A stretch of 59,683 nt of DNA from an uncultured Corynebacterium sp. (GTDB lineage: Bacteria; Actinomycetota; Actinomycetes; Mycobacteriales; Mycobacteriaceae), in NCBI RefSeq assembly GCF_945649885.1, contig NZ_CALZFS010000002.1, positions 1 to 59,683 of the forward strand, written 5' to 3'. The notes under the pieces were generated by a model. That model was given only the letters and a program-made list of their open reading frames with translations, was not told the DNA's origin and searched no databases. The translations under genes and the position numbers were made by a program. Of the stretch, positions 1 to 9,466 are shown in pieces (position 1 is the stretch's first letter; each line of letters begins with the position of its first letter).

Positions 1-770
1 ACGGCACCGGCGTGCTCATCGCTGATGCTGTCACCCGTGGCGCCACCCGCATCACCCTCGGCCTGGGCGGTTCCGCCACCACCGACGGTGGTGGCGGAAT
101 TCTGGTCGCACTCGGAGCTGTCCTGCGTGACAAGCCTGGCTACGCACTGCGCAAGGGAGGACAGGGACTGATCGACCTGGATAATATCGACACCACCATG
201 CTCAACATCCCCGCCGCAGCAGCCGAGTGGGTCCTGCTGACAGATGTCACCGCACCGGCCATCGGCCCAGAGGGTGCCGCACATGTTTTCGGCGCACAAA
301 AGGGTGCCACCCCTGAGGAAATAACGCTTCTCGACGAAGGACTGACTCACATGTGTGAGGTGCTCGATGTGGATGGCACCAAGCCCGGCATGGGCGCTGC
401 CGGCGGAATCGCCGTAGGTTTGACGTGGCTGTCCACCCTGCTGCACGGCACCGCTGAACACATCCACGTACTGCCCGGTGCCCCATTGATCGCACGTGCC
501 ACTGGTATTGAGGAGATGCTCCCCACCGCGGATCTGGTCATCACCGGTGAGGGCGCTCTAGATGCACAGTCCTACACGGGCAAGGTCGTGGGAACCCTGC
601 ATGGCCTGACTTCAGCAGCTGGTGTTCCACTGGCCGTGGCAGCAGGAAAAATCGACGGTGCGGTCCCTGAGGGGATCATCACCGTCGAATTGGACACGCA
701 CCGGGATGTAGCCATCCAGTTGCGTGCCGCTGGTCGAAAGATTGCAGAAGACTTCAGCACACGCACCTAA
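1..770 (+). CDS. glxK: Glycerate kinase, C-terminal part (cut by window start)
   Basis: Phosphorylates glycerate with ATP in the cytoplasm. The reading frame is open from base 3 and the first visible residues (GTGVLIADA) align inside the GlxK/GarK family, so the true start lies upstream. The glycine-rich motif GLGGSATTDGGGG near the visible N-terminus and the late VITGEGALDAQS motif are family signatures. About 255 residues are visible of a family length near 370-380, so roughly the first third is missing. It ends convergently 15 bp from the next gene. Family identity is firm; the physiological role is inferred. Confidence 0.9.
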   Translation, partial: GTGVLIADAVTRGATRITLGLGGSATTDGGGGILVALGAVLRDKPGYALRKGGQGLIDLDNIDTTMLNIPAAAAEWVLLTDVTAPAIGPEGAAHVFGAQKGATPEEITLLDEGLTHMCEVLDVDGTKPGMGAAGGIAVGLTWLSTLLHGTAEHIHVLPGAPLIARATGIEEMLPTADLVITGEGALDAQSYTGKVVGTLHGLTSAAGVPLAVAAGKIDGAVPEGIITVELDTHRDVAIQLRAAGRKIAEDFSTRT

Positions 771-785
771 AGCCTGCCGCAGGAA

Positions 786-1184
786 CTAGCGGAGGATCTC
801 CACTGTCCAGGGGTAGGTCGCAGGAACCTCGTAGAGGGTTTCCTGTTCCAGCAGGAATGCGTCCTTGGGCAGATCCGCAGGTGGAGTGAGCAGACGCGCA
901 AAGATCATGGTGATCTGATTGACAGACCCCTTCACGCCATCAACTTCAACGAGGTAACGGTTGACTGATGACTCCTCCAGATCCATATCCTCATGCTCAT
1001 CGCGGTAAGTCTGACGCAACTGTTCCTCAACCTGAGGGGATACAGATGGCTCCGGGTCATGAACAACAAGTCCGGTGTCCATCAGGCCCTTCTCGACGAT
1101 GAGGCCTGACACTGCGGTGAAACGCCCGGCGAGATCGATGGATTGTCTATCGGGGACGAGAACATCAAATTGAATCTTCGGCAT
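786..1184 (-). CDS. Conserved hypothetical protein, 132 aa
   Basis: I do not recognise a named family. The product is 132 residues, soluble and moderately acidic, with no signal peptide or membrane segment. It starts MPKIQFDVLVPDRQ and ends in a short aromatic stretch. It is divergent from the GalT-like gene, with about 30 bp between the two start codons, and convergent with glycerate kinase. Codon use matches the neighbours and there is no long competing frame, so it is probably a real gene. No function can be assigned. Confidence 0.65.
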   Translation of the reverse strand: MPKIQFDVLVPDRQSIDLAGRFTAVSGLIVEKGLMDTGLVVHDPEPSVSPQVEEQLRQTYRDEHEDMDLEESSVNRYLVEVDGVKGSVNQITMIFARLLTPPADLPKDAFLLEQETLYEVPATYPWTVEILR

Positions 1185-1214
1185 GACAACACACTAGTCA
1201 ATAACCTGAGAGCT

Positions 1215-2543
1215 ATGAACAGCCCCTTCAGCACACACCCCACCCCCATCCGCACCATGGCCGATGGAACCATCAAGCAGGTTAACCCTTTCACCGGCAC
1301 CGAAGTCTGGACGGTACCCGGACGTGGCAACCGACCCCTGTCACATCCCGCTTCTGACCCCGCCCCGATCAGCGCCGAAGATCACACCAACTACTGTGCC
1401 TTCTGTTCGGATACTCCACTGTCCACTCCCCCGGAAAAGGCACGGATGGTGAAAAGCACCGCGGGAGATTTTGAGATTCTGCCTGGTGTTCTCCCCGCTG
1501 CTCTCAAGGATTCAGTCGCAGAGTTTCGTCGTGTGCCCAATCTGTTTGAGATCGTCACCTATGACTACTGGCAGAAGAACTTCGGCTTTGAGATGGACAC
1601 GGAGACCGCATTACGGATGTCCACCTACCTTGCGGACCCAGATGGGCGGGAACACGTAGTGGATATCGTGCGCACACGGTTGAAGGCTGCTGGCCAGGAT
1701 GTCACGGAGACCACCGAAGCTGAGCTGGTGGACAAGGCCTCGGGATACTTCTCCGGTGGACATGACGTGATCATCGCCCGCCGCCATTTCACCGATGACG
1801 CCACTGATAACTCCCAGTTAGCATCTTCCGGAACCCTGACCGCTGATGAGCATGCGGCGTTCATCTGTTTCACCCTCGATGGCATCCGTGACCTCTATGC
1901 ACGTAACCGTTATGCCCCGTATGTGGTGGCTTTTCAGAACTGGCTCAAACCTGCTGGAGCCTCCTTTGACCATCTGCACAAGCAGTTGGTGAGCATTGAT
2001 GAACGCGGTCACCAGAATGAGGCTGAGCTGATCCGGCTCCGACAGAACCCGAATATGTACAACGAGTTCGCCGTTGATTATGCGGGGTATCACAATCTCC
2101 TGATCGCAGAGAATGACCATGCGGTGGCCTTTGCCGGTTTTGGTCACCGCTACCCCACCCTGGAAATCTATTCCAGATCAGCGGTGTCCGAACCATGGCT
2201 GCAGTCCCCGGCGGAAGTCCGCGCGATGAGCGACCTCATCCATGCCTGTCATGCAGCCACAGGTCCTGATGTGCCCTGCAATGAGGAATGGCACCATAAG
2301 CCCATTGATGTTGATATGCCGATGCCGTGGCGGGTGCTGATCAAATGGCGGGTCTCCACCCTGGCTGGATTCGAGGGTGGTACCAAGATCTATCTCAATA
2401 CCCTGTCGCCACAGAATGTCCGTGACCGGATGGTCAAGGAGATGTACCGCCTGCGGGACGCGGGCTGGATTGGTGAGGATATCCGCATTGCCACGGAATG
2501 CTCAGTAGAGCGCAACAGCTTGAAGTACAATCCGCTTCTGTAG
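1215..2543 (+). CDS. GalT-like nucleotidyltransferase homologue (DUF4921-type)
   Basis: A 442-residue protein resembling the galactose-1-phosphate uridylyltransferase branch of the HIT superfamily. Visible features are a Cys pair (CAFC) near residue 64 that could bind zinc, and a histidine motif FDHLHKQL around residue 260 in the place of the GalT HxH active site. I start at ATG 1215 because the longer frame (from 1143) runs into the coding start of the divergent gene. No galK or galE lies nearby, so a Leloir-pathway role is not supported by context. I assign it to the DUF4921 group from memory; the true substrate is unknown. Confidence 0.7.
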   Translation: MNSPFSTHPTPIRTMADGTIKQVNPFTGTEVWTVPGRGNRPLSHPASDPAPISAEDHTNYCAFCSDTPLSTPPEKARMVKSTAGDFEILPGVLPAALKDSVAEFRRVPNLFEIVTYDYWQKNFGFEMDTETALRMSTYLADPDGREHVVDIVRTRLKAAGQDVTETTEAELVDKASGYFSGGHDVIIARRHFTDDATDNSQLASSGTLTADEHAAFICFTLDGIRDLYARNRYAPYVVAFQNWLKPAGASFDHLHKQLVSIDERGHQNEAELIRLRQNPNMYNEFAVDYAGYHNLLIAENDHAVAFAGFGHRYPTLEIYSRSAVSEPWLQSPAEVRAMSDLIHACHAATGPDVPCNEEWHHKPIDVDMPMPWRVLIKWRVSTLAGFEGGTKIYLNTLSPQNVRDRMVKEMYRLRDAGWIGEDIRIATECSVERNSLKYNPLL

Positions 2544-2600
2544 ACAGCCCGAGGGTCGGTGAGATCAACCTGTTGTTGTCATTGGCCTACTATCAACGAT

Positions 2601-3869
2601 ATGAGTCATATCTCCGATCTTTTGCGTAACCATGGTGTCGATCTGTCCTGGCAGAAGGATATCTATCAGGAACTTCACGAGCACCCGGAGCTTTCCGGGT
2701 TTGAGACGGAGACCGCACGCACCATCATCGCGCAGCTGAAGAGGTTCAACTGTGAGGTCATTTCACCTGTTGGTGGCTTCGGTATCCTCGCCATTTTCCG
2801 GAATGGTGACCACGAGAGCAGGCCTGTGGCACTGATGCGTGCTGATTTTGACGGCCTCCCGGTCAAGGAGACCAGTGGGCTGCCCTGGGCATCCACCCGC
2901 ATGCGCCCGCTTGATGGCAACAATGTACCGGTGATGCATGCCTGTGGCCATGACATGCACACCACAGCGCTGCTGGGAGCATGTGCGCTTCTTGATGAAC
3001 GTCGTGACGCCTGGGAGGGCACCTTCATCGCCTTGTTCCAGCCGTCGGAGGAAAATGCCCGCGGTGCCAACGCCATGGTTGCTGACGGATTGGTTAATAA
3101 GATTCCCCACCCTGATGTGTGTTTTGGGCAACATGTGGTTCCAGGTCCTGCCGGTGCAGTGATGAGCATGCCGGGTGCTGCTCTGGCGGCCTGTGATTCC
3201 ATTGATATCCGCATCAAGGGCCGCAGTGCGCATGGTTCCATGCCCCACAATTCCATCGACCCCACCTTTGTGGCTGCGATGATCGTGGTACGTCTCCAGG
3301 GCATCGTGGGCCGTGAGGTCTCACCGGAGGATTTTGCCGTCATCTCTGTGGGAACCCTTCAATCAGGAAACTCCAACAACACCATCCCGAATGAGGCACG
3401 ACTGATCTTGAACTGTCGTTTCTACAACGACAAGGTGAAGAAGAAGGTGTACCGCGCGATTGAACGGGTGGTACGCGGTGAGTGCATCGCCTCCGGCATT
3501 GAGGATGAACCGACGATTGAGTACTTCGCCCACGGTGAGCTGACTGATAATGCTGTGGAGGTGTTCACCCGGGTACGTCCGGTCTTTGATGATGTTTTCG
3601 GTCCGGCTTCCTACACCGGTGACCGTTGGACGGCGTCAGAGGACTTCCCCAATATCCCGCTGGCATTGAACAGTCCTTATCTTTACTGGACTATCGGAGC
3701 CACCCCGCGGAAGGACTGGGAGGCGGCTGTTGCCGCGGACCGGGTGTCGCAGGATATTCCGGCTAACCACATGGGCAATTTCGTACCTGATTTTGAGCCC
3801 ACGGTACATGCTGCCACCACAGCGGCAGCTGCTGCTGTGCTGACCTACCTGTCCACCCCTGCCTCTTAA
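2601..3869 (+). CDS. M20-family amidohydrolase
   Basis: A 422-residue cytosolic metallohydrolase of the IAA-amino-acid/hippurate hydrolase type, expected to cleave N-acyl amino acids or related amides. Visible motifs are the Cys metal ligand in HACGHDMHT, the catalytic and metal region PSEENARGA, the GxHGSMPH stretch of the dimerisation domain, and a late TASEDF motif. ATG 2601 (MSHISDLL) is chosen over the upstream 2559 frame, which adds Cys-rich residues unlike the family. It ends at a strong hairpin shared with glgP. The substrate cannot be told from sequence. Confidence 0.85.
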   Translation: MSHISDLLRNHGVDLSWQKDIYQELHEHPELSGFETETARTIIAQLKRFNCEVISPVGGFGILAIFRNGDHESRPVALMRADFDGLPVKETSGLPWASTRMRPLDGNNVPVMHACGHDMHTTALLGACALLDERRDAWEGTFIALFQPSEENARGANAMVADGLVNKIPHPDVCFGQHVVPGPAGAVMSMPGAALAACDSIDIRIKGRSAHGSMPHNSIDPTFVAAMIVVRLQGIVGREVSPEDFAVISVGTLQSGNSNNTIPNEARLILNCRFYNDKVKKKVYRAIERVVRGECIASGIEDEPTIEYFAHGELTDNAVEVFTRVRPVFDDVFGPASYTGDRWTASEDFPNIPLALNSPYLYWTIGATPRKDWEAAVAADRVSQDIPANHMGNFVPDFEPTVHAATTAAAAAVLTYLSTPAS

Positions 3870-3879
3870 AACATAGAAA

Positions 3880-3913
3880 AGCAGCCCACCATGATCACCC
3901 ACGGTGGGCTGCT
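3880..3913. terminator. Bidirectional terminator between the amidohydrolase and glgP
   Basis: An 11-bp perfect inverted repeat, AGCAGCCCACC (3880-3890) and GGTGGGCTGCT (3903-3913), with a 12-nt loop. It is flanked by an A-rich stretch on the left and a short T-rich stretch on the right, and lies between convergent genes. Confidence 0.85.
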
Positions 3914-3942
3914 TTGTCCCTGTATCTATCTAGCGGGCAGTG

Positions 3943-6516
3943 TTATGCCTGGTAGTAGGTGATCAGTCCGGTTTCAGCAGGACTGACCAGCATGTCATGA
4001 CAGGGGATGACGCGGGCGGTGTAGCCGTAGTTACCTGGAAGATCAGAGGAGATCTCCACTGAGTAGGTGGAACCGCTGGTGTTCTTCATGTCATAGATCA
4101 GTGGTTCCGCGATCTCGCCATGCTCATCGGTTTCTCCGAAGATGACCTGGACGCAGACTTCATCAGCGTTGAGTGAACCGCGGTCAACATCAACAGTGAC
4201 CTCGACTTTCGTCGCAGTGGAGGTCTGTGCTTCCACACCGGCGGTGGCGGTGCCCACGCTCAAGTTGGAAAGGGTGACGTTATTCCACTCCTGATTGACA
4301 GTCTCCAGCCAGGCGGCGTAGGCACCTGCAGCCTCAGGGGTGGCAATGAGCTCAGCCTGGTGCTGGGTTGGGCGGTAGTACTCGGTGGTGTAATCGCGGA
4401 CCATTCGGGTGGAGGTCACCATCGGTGACAAAGTGGTCCAAGACTTGGATACCAGGTCCATCCAGTCCTGTGGAACATCGTTGTCATCACGGTCATAGAA
4501 CAGTGGTGCAACTTCGTTTTCCAGGATATCGTAGAGCGCCTGGGATTCCAGGTGGTCACGGTAATCGAGATCGTGGGTCTCCACGGTTGGGACGGTCCAG
4601 CCGGTCTCCTCCTGTGGCATCTCATCCCACCAGCCATCGGAGATGGACAGGGTGAGTCCACCGTTCATGACAGCCTTCATACCGGAGGTGCCGGAGGCTT
4701 CCTGCGGACGCACCGGGTTGTTCAGCCAGACGTCAGTTCCGGAGATGAGATAGCTGGCCAGATTGATGTCATAGTCCGGCAGGAACAGGAAGCGGTCACG
4801 CACGCCAGCCTGATCTGCGAAGTGAACGATCTCCTGCATGAGCTTCTTGCCACCCATATCGTGTGGGTGCGCCTTGCCGGCAATGATGAACTGGACTGGG
4901 CGGTCCTCATTGAGCAGGATCGCACGCAGACGCTCAGGGTTGCGCAGCATGAGGGTCAGTCGCTTGTAGGTTGAGACACGGCGTGCGAAGCCAATGGTCA
5001 GCACCTCAGGGTCGAGAACACGACGGGCCCAGCCAAGCTGCGCTTCGGTGTGTCCACGCTTGGACCAGGATTCAAATATTGCATCGCGTGCCACATCGAC
5101 GAGGTCTGTGCGGAGCTTGTTGCGGACCTCCCAGAGCTTCTCGGCAGAGACCGCATCCGGGTTATCCCAAGTGTCAGCCACTGCCAGGTCGGCTCCACCA
5201 GACACACGATCGATGAGTTCCTTCATCTCAGGCATGACCCAGGTGGGAAGGTGGACACCATTGGTGACGTGTCCGATCGGGACCTCTGCTGGCTCATAGC
5301 CCGGGTAGAGGCCTGCGAACATCTCACGGGAGACATCACCGTGAAGCTTGGACACACCGTTGGCGTGCTGGGAGGCACGCAGACCCATGTGTGCCATGTT
5401 GAAGCGGTGGGGATCTTCCTCACGGCCCAGTTCAAGGGCCTTGTCCAGTGGGACACCTGGGCACAGACGCTGCTCTTCGGGCAGTCCATCACCGAGGTAG
5501 CGGCGCACCATAGACATGTCGAAACGGTCGATTCCAGCGGGGACCGGGGTGTGGGTGGTGAAGATATTAGAGGCGCGGACCTGCTCAAATGCTGCTGCGT
5601 AGTCAGTGCCTTCAGCAATGCGCTGGCGGACACGCTCGAGGGTGAGGAAGCCTGCATGCCCCTCGTTCAGGTGGGCGACACCGGGTGCGGTGATGCCACG
5701 GGCTGCGCAGAAAGCGTCGACGGCGCGGACGCCACCGACACCAAGCACGATTTCTTGTTTGATGCGGTGTTCGGAGTCGCCACCATAGAGACGGTCGGTG
5801 ACATAGCGCATGTCTTCCGGGTTGTCTTCAATGTTGGTGTCCAGGAGGATCAGTGGGATGCGGCCGACATTGGCCACCCAGAGTGCGATCTTGATCTCGC
5901 GGCCTTCAGGGAAGGCGACGGAGACAGTGACCTGCTTGCCCTGGTCATCGGTGACAGCCACAATCGGCAACTGCTGAGGATCGTGGTACTCGTACTTTTC
6001 CTGCTGCCAGCCGTCTGCGGAGAGTGACTGGGTGAAATAACCGTGGGTATAGAGCAGGCCGACACCTACCAGTGGGACGCCGAGGTCAGAAGCAGACTTC
6101 ATGTGGTCGCCAGCCAGGACGCCCAGGCCACCGGAGTAGATCGGCAGACTCGGGTGGATGCCGAACTCCATGGAGAAGTATGCGGCGATAGGGTCATTTG
6201 CCTTGGCCGGGGCTTCAGCGGTCTTCTGGTACCAAAGGGAGGTGCTGAGGTATTCGCTCAGGTTCTGGGACTCATCGTTGATGCGTCCGAGGTACTCATC
6301 ATCGGTGGACAACTGGCGCAGACGGGATGCGGATGCCTGAAGAAGCATCTGCTTGGGATCCTCATCGAGTGTGCCCCAGAGTTCCGGATCGATATCACGG
6401 AACAGCTGCTTGGTTTCCTCCCGCCAGGACCAGCGCAGGTTGTGCGCGAGCTGAACCAGTGGTTCAAGTTGGGTCGGGAGCTGATTATTGAACTGGACTG
6501 TGCCTACTGATTTCAC
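3943..6516 (-). CDS. glgP: Glycogen (alpha-glucan) phosphorylase
   Basis: Releases glucose-1-phosphate from glycogen or maltodextrin by phosphorolysis; cytosolic, PLP-dependent, GT35 family. The 857-residue length fits the actinobacterial alpha-glucan phosphorylase type. It has the N-terminal DUF3417-like segment, the GGLGVLAGDH motif, and the PLP site EASGTSGMKAVMNGG, where the Schiff-base lysine is Lys614. An all-beta tail of about 110 residues follows the catalytic core. ATG 6516 begins MKSVGTVQFNN. A TATAAA hexamer at 6572-6577 (minus strand) is a possible -10 box. The gene is monocistronic by position and works with glgX, treY and treZ in the same window. Confidence 0.95.
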   Translation of the reverse strand: MKSVGTVQFNNQLPTQLEPLVQLAHNLRWSWREETKQLFRDIDPELWGTLDEDPKQMLLQASASRLRQLSTDDEYLGRINDESQNLSEYLSTSLWYQKTAEAPAKANDPIAAYFSMEFGIHPSLPIYSGGLGVLAGDHMKSASDLGVPLVGVGLLYTHGYFTQSLSADGWQQEKYEYHDPQQLPIVAVTDDQGKQVTVSVAFPEGREIKIALWVANVGRIPLILLDTNIEDNPEDMRYVTDRLYGGDSEHRIKQEIVLGVGGVRAVDAFCAARGITAPGVAHLNEGHAGFLTLERVRQRIAEGTDYAAAFEQVRASNIFTTHTPVPAGIDRFDMSMVRRYLGDGLPEEQRLCPGVPLDKALELGREEDPHRFNMAHMGLRASQHANGVSKLHGDVSREMFAGLYPGYEPAEVPIGHVTNGVHLPTWVMPEMKELIDRVSGGADLAVADTWDNPDAVSAEKLWEVRNKLRTDLVDVARDAIFESWSKRGHTEAQLGWARRVLDPEVLTIGFARRVSTYKRLTLMLRNPERLRAILLNEDRPVQFIIAGKAHPHDMGGKKLMQEIVHFADQAGVRDRFLFLPDYDINLASYLISGTDVWLNNPVRPQEASGTSGMKAVMNGGLTLSISDGWWDEMPQEETGWTVPTVETHDLDYRDHLESQALYDILENEVAPLFYDRDDNDVPQDWMDLVSKSWTTLSPMVTSTRMVRDYTTEYYRPTQHQAELIATPEAAGAYAAWLETVNQEWNNVTLSNLSVGTATAGVEAQTSTATKVEVTVDVDRGSLNADEVCVQVIFGETDEHGEIAEPLIYDMKNTSGSTYSVEISSDLPGNYGYTARVIPCHDMLVSPAETGLITYYQA

Positions 6517-6662
6517 GTCCCTAAACCTAGCCTGAACCTGTCGTCCGTGCTACCGGAACGAACTTAATACTTTTATAGGGTGTACCAAATAGAGGTCACA
6601 GGGGCATTTAAGGCTCTGACCTTGAGGTATTTTCCTCAAAGTTCGCAGAACGCACTCTATGA

Positions 6663-7562
6663 TCAGCGCTGCAGAAGCTCTCCAGTGGATACTCCTGGCA
6701 GTGAAATGGTCACCGGGGTGCCCCAAGGATCCTTGACTGATACCGAGGTTCCGTTGTCGGAATGTTCCCAGTCACCGAGACGGGCGATCAACATATCCAG
6801 GTCTTCGCGCTCTGGAACCAAGATAGACACCTCTGCCAGGCCGAGAGTTGCAGCACGTGGACCAGCCCCACCGGAATGCCAGGTGTTCATAGCCACATGG
6901 TGGTGATAGCCACCGGCTGAGGTGAACAGTGCTCCGGGAATGGAGGTGGTGCGTTCAAAACCGATCTTGTCCAGGTAGAAACCGGCGGCCTGGTTGATGT
7001 CACCGACCTGAAGGTGGAGGTGGCCGATGGTGGCCGGCTGCTCATTGGTGGCGTTCAGAATGTTCTGATCCAGGTGCTTCTGCAGGTAGGCATTGGGATC
7101 CAGGTAAACGGTGGTCATGTCCACGTCATCACCGGTGTAGGTCCATTCGCTGCGGGGACGGTCGACGTAGAGCTCAATGCCGTTGCCCTCCGGATCGGTG
7201 AAGTAGAAGGCTTCAGAGACCAGGTGGTCAGAGGATCCGACGAAACGGGAACGGGTGTCCTGGGCTGCGCGATAGACGGTTGCGGCCAGGGATGCGGGCG
7301 TTTCAAAGAGGAATGCCGTGTGATAGAGACCTGCCTGCCTGGAGTCCACGCCAGGAAGATCCGGGGTGAAAATCAACCGCATCAACGGTACACCCCGGCG
7401 TCCGAGCACGCGGTGGACCTCCTTGTTACGGGACTGCTCCTCAATCGGATCCAGATCCAGGATGGAGGTGTAGTAGGAGGTCATGTTCTCAAGGTCACCA
7501 ACGCGGAGGGTGACTGCGTCCATGTGGGTGGCCTTATTGATGGTGGTTTCCAGGGTACTCAT
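6663..7562 (-). CDS. VOC-family (catechol 2,3-dioxygenase-like) protein
   Basis: A 299-residue protein with two vicinal-oxygen-chelate modules, similar in layout to Bacillus CatE. The N-terminal module (about residues 15-135) carries LYHTAFLFE and NGIELYVDRP, giving a His and a Glu ligand. The C-terminal module (about 165-290) has IGHLHLQVGD and GGYHHHVAMNTW, but a Glu ligand is not evident at its end (TPVTISLPG). ATG 7562 has a good ribosome site (AAGGAG) and a strong promoter with an overlapping palindrome upstream. The ring-cleavage or glyoxalase substrate is unknown. No catabolic genes adjoin it. Confidence 0.85.
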   Translation of the reverse strand: MSTLETTINKATHMDAVTLRVGDLENMTSYYTSILDLDPIEEQSRNKEVHRVLGRRGVPLMRLIFTPDLPGVDSRQAGLYHTAFLFETPASLAATVYRAAQDTRSRFVGSSDHLVSEAFYFTDPEGNGIELYVDRPRSEWTYTGDDVDMTTVYLDPNAYLQKHLDQNILNATNEQPATIGHLHLQVGDINQAAGFYLDKIGFERTTSIPGALFTSAGGYHHHVAMNTWHSGGAGPRAATLGLAEVSILVPEREDLDMLIARLGDWEHSDNGTSVSVKDPWGTPVTISLPGVSTGELLQR

Positions 7563-7600
7563 GTGAGAGGGTGCTCCTTGCAGTAGGTGTGTTGACTACC

Positions 7601-7632
7601 AGTATCCACACATTTGCTTGACATGTCAAGCA
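7601..7632 (-). promoter_or_regulatory. Promoter of the VOC gene with overlapping 18-bp palindrome
   Basis: On the minus strand, TTGACA (7624-7629) is followed after 17 bp by GATACT (7601-7606), about 40 bp before the start codon. The -35 box lies inside a perfect 18-bp palindrome, TGCTTGACATGTCAAGCA (7615-7632). A dyad covering a -35 hexamer is the usual place for a repressor operator. Confidence 0.6.
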
Positions 7633-7723
7633 TTGTTTCGCTGGGGCACCCCGATATCCGCCTGCGGCAGGAGCCCCTGGGCAGGCGTCGACAAGCAGGC
7701 AACAAGCACTCCCGAAACACAGA

Positions 7724-7758
7724 AGAAGCGCTGACACATGCTTCGTGTCAGCGCTTCT
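7724..7758 (-). terminator. Terminator downstream of pyk
   Basis: A 14-bp inverted repeat, AGAAGCGCTGACAC (7724-7737) and GTGTCAGCGCTTCT (7745-7758), with a 7-nt loop, placed 12 bp after the pyk stop. It would fold on either strand. Confidence 0.85.
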
Positions 7759-7770
7759 TTATAGTCAGAC

Positions 7771-9195
7771 CTACTTCGGGATGTTGGTATCCTCACCAAG
7801 CAGGTGGACGTGGATCATGTTGGTGTTACCAGTGACTCCCGGAGGGGAGCCGGCGACAACAACCATCATGTCGTCCTTCTGGTACTCATCCATGGACAGC
7901 AACGCGCGGTCTACTTCGCGCATCATCTCATCCGTGTCATCAACCGGTGAGCAGAGGAAGGTCTCTGCACCCCAGGTCAGTGCCAGCTGGGAACGGACGT
8001 CGGCGTCAGGGGTGAACACCAGCAGTGGCAGGTGTGAGTGCAGGCGTGCCAGGCGCTTGGCGGTGTCACCGGAGGTGGTGAATGCGACCAGTGCGCGGGC
8101 GTTGAGGCGCTCTGCGATATCACGTGCAGAATAGGAGATCACGCCACGCTTGGTGCGTGGAATGTGAGTGAGATCCGGGACGCGACCATCGGTCTCAGCG
8201 AAACGAACGATCCTGGACATGGTGCGGACCACGTTATGTGGATCCTTACCAACGGAGGTTTCACCAGAGAGCATGACGGCGTCAGCACCATCAAGCACGG
8301 CATTGGCCACGTCGGAGGCCTCTGCACGGGTCGGACGGGAGTTGTCGATCATGGAGTCCAGCATCTGGGTGGCCACGATGACAGGCTTGGCATTCTCACG
8401 GGCGATCTGGATCGCACGCTTCTGAACCAGTGGGACCTCTTCCAGTGGAACCTCAACGCCGAGGTCACCACGGGCAACCATGACAGCGTCGAAGGCCAGG
8501 ACGATGGACTCCAGTGCGGCAACAGCCTCTGGCTTCTCCAGCTTGGCGATGACAGGAACGCGGCGTCCCTCCTCATCCATGATGGCATGGACAAGCTCAA
8601 CATCTGCTGGGGAACGAACGAAGGACAGGGCGATGAAGTCCACACCGAGCTTCAGTGCGAAACGGAGGTCAGCGATGTCCTTTTCGGACAGTGCCGGAAC
8701 GGAGATGTCCATTCCTGGCAGGGAAACACCCTTGTTGTTGGACACCGGGCCGCCTTCAACGACCTCACAGATGACGTCATTGCCTTCAATGGCTACACAG
8801 ACAAGACCGACCTTGCCGTCATCGACCAGCAGGCGATCGCCAGGCTTGGCGTCGCGGGCCAGGTTCTTGTAGGTGGTGGATACCCGATCGTGGGTGCCTT
8901 CCACCTCATCAACAGTGATGCGGACGGTCTCGCCGGTCTCCCAGACGGTGGCACCGTCCTTGAAACGTCCGAGACGGATCTTGGGGCCCTGCAGGTCGGC
9001 AAGGATGCCGACCGCACGACCGGTCTTGTCAGTCGCTTCGCGAACCCACTTGTAGTTTTGTTCATGATCTGGGTGATCGCCATGTGAGAAGTTCAGACGA
9101 GCAACATTCATGCCGTCCTGAACAAGGCGCAGAATTCCATCTGCGCTGGCAACTGCTGGGCCGAGGGTACATACAATCTTCGTTCGTCTATCCAC
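7771..9195 (-). CDS. pyk: Pyruvate kinase
   Basis: Converts phosphoenolpyruvate and ADP to pyruvate and ATP, the last step of glycolysis. The 474-residue length is normal for the family. The N-terminus RRTKIVCTLGPA, the active-site block VARGDLGVEVPLEEVP and the MLDSM motif identify it, and the C-terminal allosteric domain is present. The start is GTG at 9195, giving MDRRTKIVC. It follows lgt in the same direction after 271 bp that contain the lgt terminator, so it is probably transcribed alone. The lgt-pyk adjacency is shared with mycobacteria. Confidence 0.97.
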   Translation of the reverse strand: MDRRTKIVCTLGPAVASADGILRLVQDGMNVARLNFSHGDHPDHEQNYKWVREATDKTGRAVGILADLQGPKIRLGRFKDGATVWETGETVRITVDEVEGTHDRVSTTYKNLARDAKPGDRLLVDDGKVGLVCVAIEGNDVICEVVEGGPVSNNKGVSLPGMDISVPALSEKDIADLRFALKLGVDFIALSFVRSPADVELVHAIMDEEGRRVPVIAKLEKPEAVAALESIVLAFDAVMVARGDLGVEVPLEEVPLVQKRAIQIARENAKPVIVATQMLDSMIDNSRPTRAEASDVANAVLDGADAVMLSGETSVGKDPHNVVRTMSRIVRFAETDGRVPDLTHIPRTKRGVISYSARDIAERLNARALVAFTTSGDTAKRLARLHSHLPLLVFTPDADVRSQLALTWGAETFLCSPVDDTDEMMREVDRALLSMDEYQKDDMMVVVAGSPPGVTGNTNMIHVHLLGEDTNIPK

Positions 9196-9391
9196 ACCGT
9201 TAAGCCTAACCCTTTCACTTCACCCCGGCTACAAGGCCACCACCAAGTTGAGAGTATGTTCACCGGAAATCTTCCTGTAGCTCATCAACCGCACCGCCTT
9301 TCCCCTGTGAACACTCCCCCCACCCAGACATGCCCGAACCCGCTCTGACATGGACTAACCATCTGAAAAGCGGGCAGTGTCAAAACAAAAC

Positions 9392-9414
9392 GGGCACTCT
9401 GTTCAGGAGTGCCC
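9392..9414 (-). terminator. Terminator downstream of lgt
   Basis: GGGCACTC (9392-9399) pairs with GAGTGCCC (9407-9414) across a 7-nt loop. On the minus strand it is followed by a T-rich run (GTTTTGTTTTG), a typical intrinsic terminator for lgt. The rest of the 271-bp gap between lgt and pyk holds only the pyk upstream region; I see no further feature. Confidence 0.85.
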
Positions 9415-9466
9415 TTCAGGGGGTTAACATGTGACGGCGAGACTGATCACATCTTTATGGTGGGTA

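Noticed and set aside
5050..6027. A 325-codon plus-strand frame inside glgP
   Set aside because: Antisense to a clear phosphorylase; no family resemblance and no ribosome site.
8038..9087. A 349-codon plus-strand frame inside pyk
   Set aside because: Antisense to pyruvate kinase; composition follows the codon bias of the opposite strand.
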